64,000 nucleotides of DNA, from NCBI RefSeq assembly GCF_017652985.1, contig NZ_JAGGDJ010000001.1:62001-126000 (forward strand). Reading direction: 5' to 3'. Source of the stretch: Paenibacillus artemisiicola (GTDB lineage Bacteria; Bacillota; Bacilli; Paenibacillales; Paenibacillaceae). The position numbers and the translations under genes are program-made. The notes under the pieces are model-generated. The model saw only the letters and a list, made by a program, of their open reading frames with translations. It ran no database searches and had not been told where the DNA came from. This document shows, piece after piece, positions 50,185 to 59,080 of this stretch (positions within the stretch are counted from its first letter, which is position 1; each line of letters begins with the position of its first letter).

Positions 50185-50244
50185 GTCCCGGGTGCGGGCA
50201 TCGGAAACGCAGGTTTCTCCGATGCCCGATCCGGGCTTTTTTTT
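50185..50244 (+). terminator. Terminator of the FusB-like gene
   Basis: CGGGCATCGGA (50195-50205) pairs with TCCGATGCCCG (50218-50228), with a further CCCGG/CCGGG outer stem, followed by eight T residues. Confidence 0.88.
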
Positions 50245-50285
50245 GCGCGCGGAAGGCGGTCCGGGCGAATTTAATTTTTCTAAAC

Positions 50286-50326
50286 TTACGTTAACGTAAC
50301 CTGAAATTTCTGCTATGATAGCAGAA
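50286..50326 (+). promoter_or_regulatory. Operator and promoter of the MerR-DHA2 operon
   Basis: TTACGTTAACGTAA (50286-50299) is a perfect 14-base palindrome overlapping a -35 element TTAACG (50291-50296); 17 bases later comes -10 TATGAT (50314-50319). A second palindrome, TCTGCTAT-G-ATAGCAGA (50310-50326), covers the -10. The first matches the style of MerR-family operators. Confidence 0.75.
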
Positions 50327-50361
50327 GCAAACCGAAAACCGCGAGAGGAGGAACACGGGAC

Positions 50362-50796
50362 ATGACGGCTGCGGCCAGATTAACGATGGAAGAAGTGACG
50401 GAGCGCCTCGGGATCACCTCGCGGACGCTCCATTATTATGAGGAGATCGGCTTACTGCCGGACGTTGCGCGGACGGAGGGCCGCCATCGGGTGTACGACG
50501 AGGAGACGGTGGACCGGATCGCGCATATTTTGCGGCTGAAGCAGGTGCTCGGCGCCTCGCTGCAGGAGATTCGCGACATACTGGATGCCGAGGAGGAGCT
50601 GGAGCGCATCAAGGCGAGTTATCGCGGCGAATCCCGGCTCGAGGAGCGCGACCGGCTGCTGGACGAAGCGGCGGAACGGCTGCGATCGATCATCGCCCAT
50701 ATCGACGAGAAGATGGAGAAGCTGCAGGCCATGCGGCAAGGATTCCAGGCACGGCTGGAGCGGGCGCACCGGCTGAAGGGCGGCCAGTCCGAGTAG
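50362..50796 (+). CDS. MerR family transcriptional regulator
   Basis: 144 residues with GAGAGGAGG upstream. Winged helix with LTMEEVTERLGITSRTLHYYEEIGLLP, EGRHRVYDEETVDRIAHILRLK, followed by the long coiled-coil dimer helix and a short C-terminal helix instead of a large ligand domain. It starts an operon with a DHA2 exporter 24 bases downstream and has a palindrome at its promoter, so it probably activates or represses drug export with itself. Inducer unknown. Confidence 0.93.
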   Translation: MTAAARLTMEEVTERLGITSRTLHYYEEIGLLPDVARTEGRHRVYDEETVDRIAHILRLKQVLGASLQEIRDILDAEEELERIKASYRGESRLEERDRLLDEAAERLRSIIAHIDEKMEKLQAMRQGFQARLERAHRLKGGQSE

Positions 50797-50820
50797 GAAG
50801 AAGAGAGGAAGAAGTCCGAA

Positions 50821-52284
50821 ATGAACGATTCCCGAAAATGGTGGATTTTATCGGTGACGAGCCTCGGCTCGCTGCTGTCGGCGCTGAACTTCAGCACGCT
50901 GATCATCGCGCTGCCGGACTTGCTGAAGGGCCTTGAAGCATCGCTGCTGCAGGCGATGTGGGTCATGCTGTCCTACATGGTGGCGCAGACGGTCATGGTG
51001 CTCATGGCCGGTTCCCTCGCGGACCGGTTCGGACGCAAACGCATCTATATCGGCGGCATGCTCCTATTTACCGTCGTGTCGCTGATCGCCGGCTTCGCCG
51101 GCAACGCCCCGCTGCTCATCGTGCTGCGGATTCTGCAGGGGATCGGCGGCGCGATGATCATGGCCAACAGCACGGCCATCGTCGCGGACGCGTTCCCGAG
51201 GGAAGAGCTCGGGCGCGCGCTCGGCGTCAACATCATGGTCGTCGCCGTCGGCCAGATCATCGGCCCGGTGCTCGGCGGCTGGCTGACCGAGTCGTTCGGC
51301 TGGGAATGGACCTTCTGGTTCAACGTGCCGTTCGGCCTGATCGGCGTCATCTGGGGCATGAAGGTGCTTGGCCTGAAGGACGACAAGCTCGCCGCTCCGA
51401 AGACGGGCGGCCTCGACCGCGGCGGCGCCGTGACGTACGTGCTGTCCATCACCGGCCTGCTGATCGCCCTCACCTGGGGGCCGATCCAGAGCTGGACGTC
51501 GCCCGTCGTCTGGATTTCCGGGCTCGTCTTCGTCATCCTGTTCCCGGCGTTCCTGCGCTGCGAGAAGCGCCATCCGAACGCGCTGCTGCATCTGCCGCTG
51601 TTCGCGAACCGGGTGTTTTCGTTCGGCATCATCTCGGCGACGCTGAACGCGCTCGCGCGGATGGGCATCATGTTCATGCTCATCTTTTACTTCCAGGGCG
51701 CGCTCGAGAAGGATGCCCTGGTCGCCGGCATCATGACGATTCCGCTCGCGGCCGGCATGCTGGTCGTCTCGCCGCTCGCCGGTTACCTGGGCGACAAGTA
51801 CGGCGAGACGATGCCGGCGACGCTCGGCCTGTTCCTGAACATCTTCGGCATGGCGGGACTCGCGCTCGATACGGAGCTGTCGACGCCGTTCTGGCACCTG
51901 GCCTTGTACATGACGATCATCAGCGTCGGCGCGGGGTTGTTCAATTCGCCGAACTCCAGCAGCATTATGAACGCGGCCGGTCCGAAATACCGCGGCGAAG
52001 CGTCCGGCATCCGGTCGCTGACGACGAACATGGGCATGATGCTCAGCATCGCCTTCTCCATGCCGATCGTCACGCACAGCATTCCGCACGAAGCGATGCT
52101 GGCGATTTTCTCCGGCACGCAGGTCGGCATGGACGATAAATCGTCGCTTCACGGGTTCATTACCGGCCTGCACGGCGTATTCTGGTTCATGGCGGCGCTG
52201 ATGGCGATCGCCACCGTCATGTCCTATCTGCGTTCGCACCGGGGCTCTCGCGCGGCCTCCGGCGCCACGCTGCCGCATAAGTAA
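50821..52284 (+). CDS. DHA2 family MFS exporter
   Basis: 487 residues, 24 bases after the MerR stop, with GAAGAGAGGAAG upstream. About 14 helices; motif A GSLADRFGRKRIYIGG, helix 4 RILQGIGGAMIMANS, motif C VAVGQIIGPVLGGWL, and a NFSTLIIALPDLLKGL stretch at helix 1. Helix 1 lacks the usual Asp of motif D1 (SALNFSTL replaces LD-x-TVVNVAL), which may alter coupling or substrate. Co-transcribed with the MerR gene and probably the EamA gene after it. Confidence 0.92.
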   Translation: MNDSRKWWILSVTSLGSLLSALNFSTLIIALPDLLKGLEASLLQAMWVMLSYMVAQTVMVLMAGSLADRFGRKRIYIGGMLLFTVVSLIAGFAGNAPLLIVLRILQGIGGAMIMANSTAIVADAFPREELGRALGVNIMVVAVGQIIGPVLGGWLTESFGWEWTFWFNVPFGLIGVIWGMKVLGLKDDKLAAPKTGGLDRGGAVTYVLSITGLLIALTWGPIQSWTSPVVWISGLVFVILFPAFLRCEKRHPNALLHLPLFANRVFSFGIISATLNALARMGIMFMLIFYFQGALEKDALVAGIMTIPLAAGMLVVSPLAGYLGDKYGETMPATLGLFLNIFGMAGLALDTELSTPFWHLALYMTIISVGAGLFNSPNSSSIMNAAGPKYRGEASGIRSLTTNMGMMLSIAFSMPIVTHSIPHEAMLAIFSGTQVGMDDKSSLHGFITGLHGVFWFMAALMAIATVMSYLRSHRGSRAASGATLPHK

Positions 52285-52317
52285 CGCATTCGAACGACCA
52301 AGGAGACCTTACCGAAG

Positions 52318-53229
52318 ATGCCTGACCGGTCCGTATTAAGCAAACTATGGGGCGTATCGCTCCTTTGGGGCGGCAATTACGTCGCGAGCGCCTATCTGCT
52401 GCGCGAATTCTCGCCGATCCTGTTATCGTTCTCGCGGCTTGTCGTCATGTCGCTGTTCCTCATCGCCGTCGCGCTCGTCAACCGCTCGATGCGCCGGCCG
52501 ACGAAGCGGGAATGGCTGCTGCTGCTCTACGCCGGCATCACCGGCACGCTGATCAACCAGCTGTTCTACTTCACGGGCCTGCAGCATTCGACGGCGGGCA
52601 ACGCCGCGCTCATCGTGGCGCTGTCGCCCATCATGACGACGATGCTCGCACGCGTGTTCCTGAAGGAAGTCATTACGGGCCGCAAGCTGACCGGCTCGGT
52701 CCTCGCGCTGGCCGGCGTCATCTGCATCGTGCTCTACGGCGGCAAATCGCTCGGCATCTCGCTCGGCGACATTTACCTGCTGCTCGCGACGCTCGGCATG
52801 TCCGTCAGTCTGCTGTTCATCCGCAAGCTGACGACGGGCATGAGCTCGTACGAGGTGACGATCTACGCGACGGTCATCGGGACGATCCTCATGTCGCCGG
52901 CCGTGGGCTACGAATCGCTGGCGGGCCAGGCGCAATGGAGCCATCACGCGGCCAGCTGGCTGCTGCTCGCCGGCGTCGCCGTGATCGGGCAAGGCCTCGC
53001 GGGCTTCTGGTGGAACAAAGGCATCGCCGTCGCCGGTCCATCCGTCAGCGCGATGTTCATGAACATTCCGCCGTTCGTGGCGATCGTCGTCAGTCACTTC
53101 GTGCTGGGGGACCCGATACGCGCCGCTCAGATCGGCGGCGGCGTCCTGATCCTGGCCGGCGTCGCGCTGGCCAATTGGAGGCCGCGTCCGCGGCCGAGAG
53201 CGAAGGGGCAGGAAGCGGTCGGATTGTAG
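52318..53229 (+). CDS. EamA/DMT family exporter
   Basis: 303 residues, 33 bases after the DHA2 gene, with AAGGAGACC upstream. Ten helices in two EamA repeats (GVSLLWGGNYVASAYLLREF; NAALIVALSPIMTTMLARVFLKE; second half from GDIYLLLATLGMSVSLLFIRKL; NIPPFVAIVVSHFVLGDPI). The tail is Arg/Pro-rich. Position suggests it belongs to the MerR-controlled operon, giving two exporters under one regulator. Substrate unknown. Confidence 0.9.
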   Translation: MPDRSVLSKLWGVSLLWGGNYVASAYLLREFSPILLSFSRLVVMSLFLIAVALVNRSMRRPTKREWLLLLYAGITGTLINQLFYFTGLQHSTAGNAALIVALSPIMTTMLARVFLKEVITGRKLTGSVLALAGVICIVLYGGKSLGISLGDIYLLLATLGMSVSLLFIRKLTTGMSSYEVTIYATVIGTILMSPAVGYESLAGQAQWSHHAASWLLLAGVAVIGQGLAGFWWNKGIAVAGPSVSAMFMNIPPFVAIVVSHFVLGDPIRAAQIGGGVLILAGVALANWRPRPRPRAKGQEAVGL

Positions 53230-53400
53230 CCGAATGTCGGCGGGTGTTCGGTGGAAGGTTGCATGAACGCGGGTCGCCGCACCTTTTCGCCGGGGCGCAT
53301 CGTCGCCGGGGCGCATCGCCGCCGCGGCCGACCGGTGCCGCCGATCGCTGCCCGCCAATCGTTGCCCGCTATCGCTGCATCCGTCCGCTCGCAATCGTCC

Positions 53401-53437
53401 CGATAAAAGCCGCGCCCCCCCCGCGCGGTTTTTATCG
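53401..53437 (+). terminator. Terminator of the MerR-DHA2-EamA operon
   Basis: CCGCGC and GCGCGG pair around a C-rich loop, with CGATAAAA and TTTTTATCG extending the palindrome; it ends in TTTTT. Confidence 0.82.
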
Positions 53438-53514
53438 TTTTTTGCGATCATTTTCACTTTCCTTTCAACATGTCACCTTGCCGAACATATGGTGGAGCAA
53501 GGTGGTGATGAACA

Positions 53515-53823
53515 ATGCATTACGGACTCTCGCTCGGGGATTGGGTCGTCTATACGATGTGGGGCGTATTCGCCTTCATGATCCTGGACTTCGCGGTCGC
53601 CTTCGCCCGTTCGTTCTGGTCGGGCTCCTTCGATACGACGTTTCTCGGGTATTTGAAGGATATTTTGTTCTATGTCGTGCCACTGAATCTCATCCTCTCG
53701 ATGACCTCGATCGACCCTACGCATTACACGCTGATCGTGCTTTACTTTATCGGCGGCGCGTCGGTCATTATCAAATACGCCGCAGACATCGTCAAACGGT
53801 TCCGCGTGCCGCAAACCGACTAA
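53515..53823 (+). CDS. Small integral membrane protein, paralogue of 12725-13012
   Basis: 102 residues with AAGGTGG nine bases before the ATG. Three helices (VVYTMWGVFAFMILDFAVAF; ILFYVVPLNLILSMTSI; YTLIVLYFIGGASVIIKYA). The spacing of tryptophans, the F-x-SGSF loop, YLKD, VVPL and final IKYAAD match the 95-residue protein at the other locus. Neither has a known function. It sits between terminators, so transcribed alone. Confidence 0.82.
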   Translation: MHYGLSLGDWVVYTMWGVFAFMILDFAVAFARSFWSGSFDTTFLGYLKDILFYVVPLNLILSMTSIDPTHYTLIVLYFIGGASVIIKYAADIVKRFRVPQTD

Positions 53824-53843
53824 CACTCGAGGGCTCGCGACAG

Positions 53844-53917
53844 CAAAAAAAAGCACCCTGCGTCCATTCCGAGCTTCCCCGCATGTGGGGCCCGAAACGG
53901 ACGGTAGGGTGCTTTTT
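53844..53917. terminator. Bidirectional terminator
   Basis: AAAAAAAAGCACCCT and AGGGTGCTTTTT close a long stem that includes GTCC/GGAC and a CCCC/GGGG top hairpin. It serves the small membrane protein (plus) and the DHA2 exporter (minus). Confidence 0.85.
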
Positions 53918-53940
53918 CACGGATCGGCCGGCGCTTGGCG

Positions 53941-55398
53941 TTAAGCCACTTCTTGCTTGTTCTCTTCCTTCGGCGCCGTGACGCGCTTGATGAAGAAGCC
54001 GAGCACCAGCGCGACGAGGCCGATGAAGAAGCCGATCAGGAAGGCGTCCTGCAGGCCGGCGACCAAGCCTTCGGCCGGGGTCGCGTTCGGCGATTTCGTC
54101 ATGAAATCCTTCGTGCCGGACGACATGATGCTGATGAACAGCGCCGTGCCGATCGCGCCGGCGACCTGCTGCAGCGTATTCAGAATCGCGGTGCCGTGCG
54201 GGTACAGCTGGCGCGGCAGCTGATTCAGCCCCGTCGTCTGCGCCGGCATCATGACGAGCGAGATGCCGACGAGTAGAATAATATGGAGCGTGACGACGTA
54301 ACCCGCCGTCGTGTCGACGGAGATGTCGGTGAACAGCCAGACCGCGAGCAGCACGAGAATGAGGCCGGGCACGACGAGCACGCGCGGTCCGAACTTGTCG
54401 AACAGCTTGCCGGAGACCGGCGCCATGACGCCGTTGATGATGCCGCCCGGCATGAGCGTGAGGCCCGCCTTGAACGCCGTCATCAGGAGCGCCGTCTGCA
54501 GGAAGAGCGGCAGCAGGATCATCGTGGAGAACAGCGTCATCATGAGGACGAGCATCATGACCGTGACGAGCGAGAACATCGGGAATTTGAACGCCCGCAG
54601 GTCCATGATCGGCTCGCGCACGAGCAGCTGGCGGATGACGAAGAGCACGACGCCGACGGCGCCGACGGCGATCGTCCAGACGACGACCGGATCCGTCCAG
54701 GAGCCTTCGCCGGCTTTGCTGAAGCCGTAGACGATGCCGCCGAAGCCGACGGTCGAGAGCAGGATGGACAAGACGTCCACCTTCGGCTTGGTGATGTCGG
54801 ACACGTTGCGCAGGTATGCCGCCGCGAAGGCGACGGAGAACGCCGCGAGCGGAATGACCAGGTAGAACAGCCAGCGCCAGTCCAGCTGGTCGATAATGAG
54901 GCCGGCCAGCGTCGGGCCGATCGCCGGTCCGAACATGATGACGAGGCCGATCATGCCCATAGCGCCGCCGCGCTTCTCGGGCGGGAAGATGACGAGAATC
55001 GTGTTCATCATGACGGGAAGCATGAGCCCCGTTCCGAGCGCCTGCACGACCCGGCCGACGAGCAGCATCTCGAAGACCGGCGACGCGCCGCAGATGATCG
55101 TCCCGGCCAGGAACAGAATCATCGCGCTCAGGAACATCTGCCTCGTGGTGAACCATTGCTGAAGCAGCGCCGTGACCGGCACGAGGATGCCGATGACGAG
55201 CATATACGCCGTCGAGAGCCATTGGATCGTGGCCGGCGAGATGTTGAATTCGATCATAAGGTCGGGGAAGGCGATGTTCAGCAGCGTCTCGTTCAGAATC
55301 GCCACGAACGCGCCGATGATGAGCGCGGCGACGATCGGCCCTCGCTTGATGCCGCTCAAATCGGTTGAAGCGCGTTCCGCTTCGGTGGAAACGTTCAC
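53941..55398 (-). CDS. DHA2 family MFS exporter (LmrB-like)
   Basis: 485 residues with AAAGGAGG upstream. About 14 helices; helix 1 FVAILNETLLNIAFPDLM, a loop 2-3 QQWFTTRQMFLSAMI that deviates from motif A, helix 4 VGRVVQALGTGLMLP, and motif C MFGPAIGPTLAGLI. The NETLLN variant of helix 1 is typical of LmrB/YhcA-like lincosamide-type exporters in Bacillus. A palindrome overlaps its -35, so a TetR-type repressor encoded elsewhere is likely. Confidence 0.93.
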   Translation of the reverse strand: MNVSTEAERASTDLSGIKRGPIVAALIIGAFVAILNETLLNIAFPDLMIEFNISPATIQWLSTAYMLVIGILVPVTALLQQWFTTRQMFLSAMILFLAGTIICGASPVFEMLLVGRVVQALGTGLMLPVMMNTILVIFPPEKRGGAMGMIGLVIMFGPAIGPTLAGLIIDQLDWRWLFYLVIPLAAFSVAFAAAYLRNVSDITKPKVDVLSILLSTVGFGGIVYGFSKAGEGSWTDPVVVWTIAVGAVGVVLFVIRQLLVREPIMDLRAFKFPMFSLVTVMMLVLMMTLFSTMILLPLFLQTALLMTAFKAGLTLMPGGIINGVMAPVSGKLFDKFGPRVLVVPGLILVLLAVWLFTDISVDTTAGYVVTLHIILLVGISLVMMPAQTTGLNQLPRQLYPHGTAILNTLQQVAGAIGTALFISIMSSGTKDFMTKSPNATPAEGLVAGLQDAFLIGFFIGLVALVLGFFIKRVTAPKEENKQEVA

Positions 55399-55457
55399 TT
55401 TTTTGCTCCTCCTTTAAATGGGCGATTGGATAACTGGAAAATGCCCTTATCTTTTCC

Positions 55458-55493
55458 ATCTTAGCATCTTCCGGACATTCGAACAACTGTTCG
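55458..55493 (-). promoter_or_regulatory. Promoter and palindromic operator of the LmrB-like exporter
   Basis: On the minus strand TTGTTC (55486-55481), 17 bases, TAAGAT (55463-55458) form a promoter. The -35 lies inside the palindrome CGAACA-AC-TGTTCG (55480-55493), a perfect 6-bp inverted repeat with a 2-base centre. Confidence 0.7.
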
Positions 55494-55595
55494 TTTTTGC
55501 CGAATAGAAGTTAACGATTGCCAAATCCGCGGGGCATGGCGTATGGTATTGCTTAAGAACGCCGAGAACGGATCACCCGTCGGGGGAGGGGCCGC

Positions 55596-57212
55596 ATGTA
55601 CAGCGTCATGATCGTCGAAGACGAAATGCTCGTTCGCTTGGGCTTCAAAAACGCGGTCGCGTGGGAAAGGTACGGCATGGCGGTCGTCGCGGACGCGGCG
55701 AACGGCCGGGAAGCATGGACGCAGTACAGCGGCGGGCGGAGGCCCGACGTCGTCATCACCGATCTGCGGATGCCGATCATGGACGGCCTGGAGCTGATCA
55801 AGAAGATCCGCGAGCGCGACGCGCAGACGCGCATCGTCATCCTCTCGTGCCTGGAGGATTTCGATCTCATGCGCCAGGCGATGCAGCTCGGCATCTCGAG
55901 CTACATTTTGAAGCTGACGATGACCGAGGAGGAAATCCACCAGGTGCTGTCCCGCGTGCGGGACGAGCTCGGCGCGCAGCGGGCGATCGGTCCTTCGACC
56001 GGCATCATCCGCAATCCCGGCCTGCTGAAGGAGAACGTCATCAAGAATTTCGTCTTCTACAGGCTCTATTCCAAGGAGGAATTCGCCCGCCACATCGACC
56101 AGCTGAAGCTTCGCCTGCATCCCGAGCGCCTCGTCGTCTGCACGATGGAGATCGATCACTTCGAGCGCGTCCGCGCGAAATTCAACGACGCCAAGGGCGA
56201 GCTCATCCGCGTCACGTTCCTGAACGTGCTGAACGAGCTGCTCGACCAGGCGGAGCGCGGCGAGGTCGTCGCCGACGAGGATAAGCGGTACCTGTTCCTG
56301 TTCAGCTTCCGGGATGTCGCGAGCGAGCTGAAGATCCGCGAGGAATTGTCCGCCGTTCTGCTTCAGGTGCAGAAGGTCATGAAGCGGTTCTTCAACATCT
56401 CGGCCTCGTTCGGCGTCAGCGGCATGCGGACCGGCTACGGCGCGCTGCACGAGCTGTACCGGGAAAGCGAGCAGGCGATCGGCTGGAAATTCTTCTTCGG
56501 CACGGAGCGCCTCCTGTTCAGGAGCGACATCGATCCCGCGGCGGTCGAAGCGGGCGCGCGCCGCAAGATCGGGCTGTTCGGCGAGCAGTGGGCCGGGGAC
56601 GAGGGCATCGGCCGGCAGGAGCTCGAAGCGATCGTGCGGACCTTCCTCGCGTCCGGCCAACCGGGAAGCGAGCAGGACGTGCGGAAGCTGTTCGTCCGGC
56701 TGCTTCACGGGCCGGCGGTCGCCGCGGCGCTGAGCGAGGTCGAGGCGACCGCGCTCGCCGCGAGCCGCGGCGAGGAGATGCAGGCCTGCGAGACGCTCGA
56801 CGAATGCGCGGACGCGTTCGCCGGCTTCCTGCTCGACGTCGCCGCGGCGCGCGGGACGAAGAAGCGGCTGAGCCCGGACGTCGCCCGGGCCGTCCGGCAC
56901 GCGCAGGAACGGTACGGCGAGGAGATCTCGCTGCAGGGCGTCGCCGAGCGGCTCGGGCTGTCGCCGAACCACTTGAGCGCGCTGTTCAAGAAGGAGCTGC
57001 AGCTGAATTTCACCGAATACGTGAACCGGGTCCGGCTCGAGAAGGCGAAGGAGCTGCTGCTGAACACGAACCTCAAGTCGTACGAGATCGCCCGCCGGGT
57101 CGGGTTCGCCGACGACAGCTACTTCAGCCGGGCGTTCAAGAAGCATACCGGCGTCCGGCCGAACGGCTTCCGCCGGCTGTGGATCGACGACCGGCCGGGA
57201 GCGGCGGACTGA
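55596..57212 (+). CDS. Response regulator with AraC output domain (YesN family)
   Basis: 538 residues. Receiver domain (1-120) with acidic E8-D9, phosphoacceptor D56 in VVITDLRMP, and Lys in SYILKLTM. A middle region of about 290 residues (LRLHPERLVVCTMEIDHFER onward) is the YesN-type sensory/GGDEF-like linker. The C-terminal AraC domain has two helix-turn-helix units (ISLQGVAERLGLSPNHLSALFK; KSYEIARRVGFADDSYFSRAFK). It is phosphorylated by the kinase encoded next and should activate the adjoining sugar transport genes. The stop overlaps the kinase start. Confidence 0.94.
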   Translation: MYSVMIVEDEMLVRLGFKNAVAWERYGMAVVADAANGREAWTQYSGGRRPDVVITDLRMPIMDGLELIKKIRERDAQTRIVILSCLEDFDLMRQAMQLGISSYILKLTMTEEEIHQVLSRVRDELGAQRAIGPSTGIIRNPGLLKENVIKNFVFYRLYSKEEFARHIDQLKLRLHPERLVVCTMEIDHFERVRAKFNDAKGELIRVTFLNVLNELLDQAERGEVVADEDKRYLFLFSFRDVASELKIREELSAVLLQVQKVMKRFFNISASFGVSGMRTGYGALHELYRESEQAIGWKFFFGTERLLFRSDIDPAAVEAGARRKIGLFGEQWAGDEGIGRQELEAIVRTFLASGQPGSEQDVRKLFVRLLHGPAVAAALSEVEATALAASRGEEMQACETLDECADAFAGFLLDVAAARGTKKRLSPDVARAVRHAQERYGEEISLQGVAERLGLSPNHLSALFKKELQLNFTEYVNRVRLEKAKELLLNTNLKSYEIARRVGFADDSYFSRAFKKHTGVRPNGFRRLWIDDRPGAAD

Positions 57213-59080
57213 TGGCGCGAGGAGGCCGGCCGCGGCTCGCCGGATTTTCGCTGAAGGCGCAGCTGATACTGTCGTTCATGGCCGTGACGCTGCTCGTCCT
57301 GTCGGTCAGCTCGTATTACAGCTATTCGCGGACGCTCGAGCTGTTCAACAAACGGACGCGGGAGACGACGCTGTCGCAGTTTCGCCAGATCGAAATGAAT
57401 ACGCTTACCATGCTGCGCGAGGTCGACAAGCTGTCGAATACCTTCCTGCTGGAGAGCAAGGTGCAGGCGTTCCTGCAGAGCGACCGGCCGACCGACCTGG
57501 AATTCATCGCGCTGGAGCGGGACATCACGGAGCGGATCATTCAGTATTTGACGAATTACGATTACCTCGATTCGATTTACATTTTCGGCGAGAACGGCGT
57601 CGTCATCGGGGGCACGCTGGCGCAGAACCAGAGCACGAACGCCCTCGGCCGGCAGTATCCGTTCTACGGGACGGACTTGTACGCGCGCGTGAAAGAAAGC
57701 TTTCCGCAGCCGATCTGGCAGGGCGGGCTGACGACCGCCGATTTCATGCGGACGTCGATTCCGGCCGGCCTGAACGATAACCGCTTGATCTCGTCGCTGC
57801 GCGGCATCCGCTGGATCGGCGGCAGCCGGATCAACGCCGTCCTCGTCTTCAACGTCGACGAACGCTACTTCAATTCCAGCTACGGCAGCCTGCAGAGCAC
57901 GCCGGACGGCTCGCTCACGATCGCCGACGACGGCGGCCGGGTCATCTCCAGCACGCTGACGGACAGCATCGGCGCGCCGTACCTGTTCGGCGGCGAGGTG
58001 CGGGCGAAGCGCGGCTTCGGCAGCTTCGCGGCCGACCGCGGCGGAACGCCGGAGCAGGTGCTGTACTACCGGATGGACGACACCGGCTGGCTGTTCCTGA
58101 ACGAGGTGCCGACGGCGCATTTCACGAAGGACGTCGCGGAGATCCAGCGCTTCATCGCGGCCGTGTTCCTGCTGTCGCTCATCCTGATCGTGGCGTTCGC
58201 GTCGTTGTGGATGAACCGGATCATGAAATCGCTGCAGCTGCTGGTCAAGGGCATGAAGCACGTGGGCCGGGGGCGGGCGGGCTTGACGCTGGAGCAGGCG
58301 TCCAATAAGGAAATCGGCGTGCTGATCGAGCAGTTCAACCGGATGTCGACCGGCATTTTGGAGCTGATGCGGCAGAACGAGGAAGCGGAGGGGGAGAAGC
58401 GGCGGCTGGAGGTGGAAGCGCTTCAATCGCAGATCAACCCGCATTTTCTGTTCAACGCGCTGAATACGGTCAAGTGGATGGCGGCCGTGGCGAACGCCCC
58501 GAACATCATGGAATGCATGACGAGCCTCGGCAGCATGCTGCGGCCGATTTACTACGATCCGTCGCCGTTCTGGACGATCCGGGAGGAGCTGGCGTTCGTC
58601 AAGCATTACGCGAACGTCATGAATTTCCGCTACGGGGAAGAGATCCGCCTCGAATTCGACGTGCCGGAGCCGCTGCTCGATTGCCGGACGGTCCGCTTCA
58701 TGATCCAGCCTTCGGTCGAGAACGCGCTGCAGCACGGCGAGAACCGCAACGGGACGATCCGGGTGTCGGCCGCGGAATCCGGCGGCGAGCTGTCGGTCGT
58801 CGTGCGCGACACGCGCGGCGGCATGCCGCCGGAACGGGTCGAGGCGCTCAACCGGATGCTGAGGGACGCGGAAGCCGGCGACCGGCCGTCCAAGGGAATC
58901 GGCCTCAGCAACGTCAACAAGCGGATCCGGCTGCATTTCGGCGAGCGGTACGGCATCAAGGTCGGCAGCGCGGAGCACGCGGAAACGCGGGTGACGATGA
59001 ACATTCCGGCCATTTACGGGCATGCGGCGGATCAGCCGGCGCCGACCGGCGACGACGAAATCGGGAGGCGGAGGGCATGA
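57212..59080 (+). CDS. Sensor histidine kinase (YesM family)
   Basis: 622 residues, ATG overlapping the regulator stop. Two membrane helices (LILSFMAVTLLVLSVSSYY near 20; FIAAVFLLSLILIVAFASL near 320) enclose an extracellular dCACHE-like sensor; a HAMP region and coiled coil follow. The kinase core is the LytS/YesM type: phospho-His 411 in QINPHFLFNALN, N box IQPSVENALQHG, then VRDTRGGMPPE and SKGIGLSNVNKRI. In the G1 box the usual DNG is DTRG, a mild deviation. Signals are probably sugar-bound lipoproteins or cell-surface sugars. Confidence 0.93.
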   Translation: MARGGRPRLAGFSLKAQLILSFMAVTLLVLSVSSYYSYSRTLELFNKRTRETTLSQFRQIEMNTLTMLREVDKLSNTFLLESKVQAFLQSDRPTDLEFIALERDITERIIQYLTNYDYLDSIYIFGENGVVIGGTLAQNQSTNALGRQYPFYGTDLYARVKESFPQPIWQGGLTTADFMRTSIPAGLNDNRLISSLRGIRWIGGSRINAVLVFNVDERYFNSSYGSLQSTPDGSLTIADDGGRVISSTLTDSIGAPYLFGGEVRAKRGFGSFAADRGGTPEQVLYYRMDDTGWLFLNEVPTAHFTKDVAEIQRFIAAVFLLSLILIVAFASLWMNRIMKSLQLLVKGMKHVGRGRAGLTLEQASNKEIGVLIEQFNRMSTGILELMRQNEEAEGEKRRLEVEALQSQINPHFLFNALNTVKWMAAVANAPNIMECMTSLGSMLRPIYYDPSPFWTIREELAFVKHYANVMNFRYGEEIRLEFDVPEPLLDCRTVRFMIQPSVENALQHGENRNGTIRVSAAESGGELSVVVRDTRGGMPPERVEALNRMLRDAEAGDRPSKGIGLSNVNKRIRLHFGERYGIKVGSAEHAETRVTMNIPAIYGHAADQPAPTGDDEIGRRRA

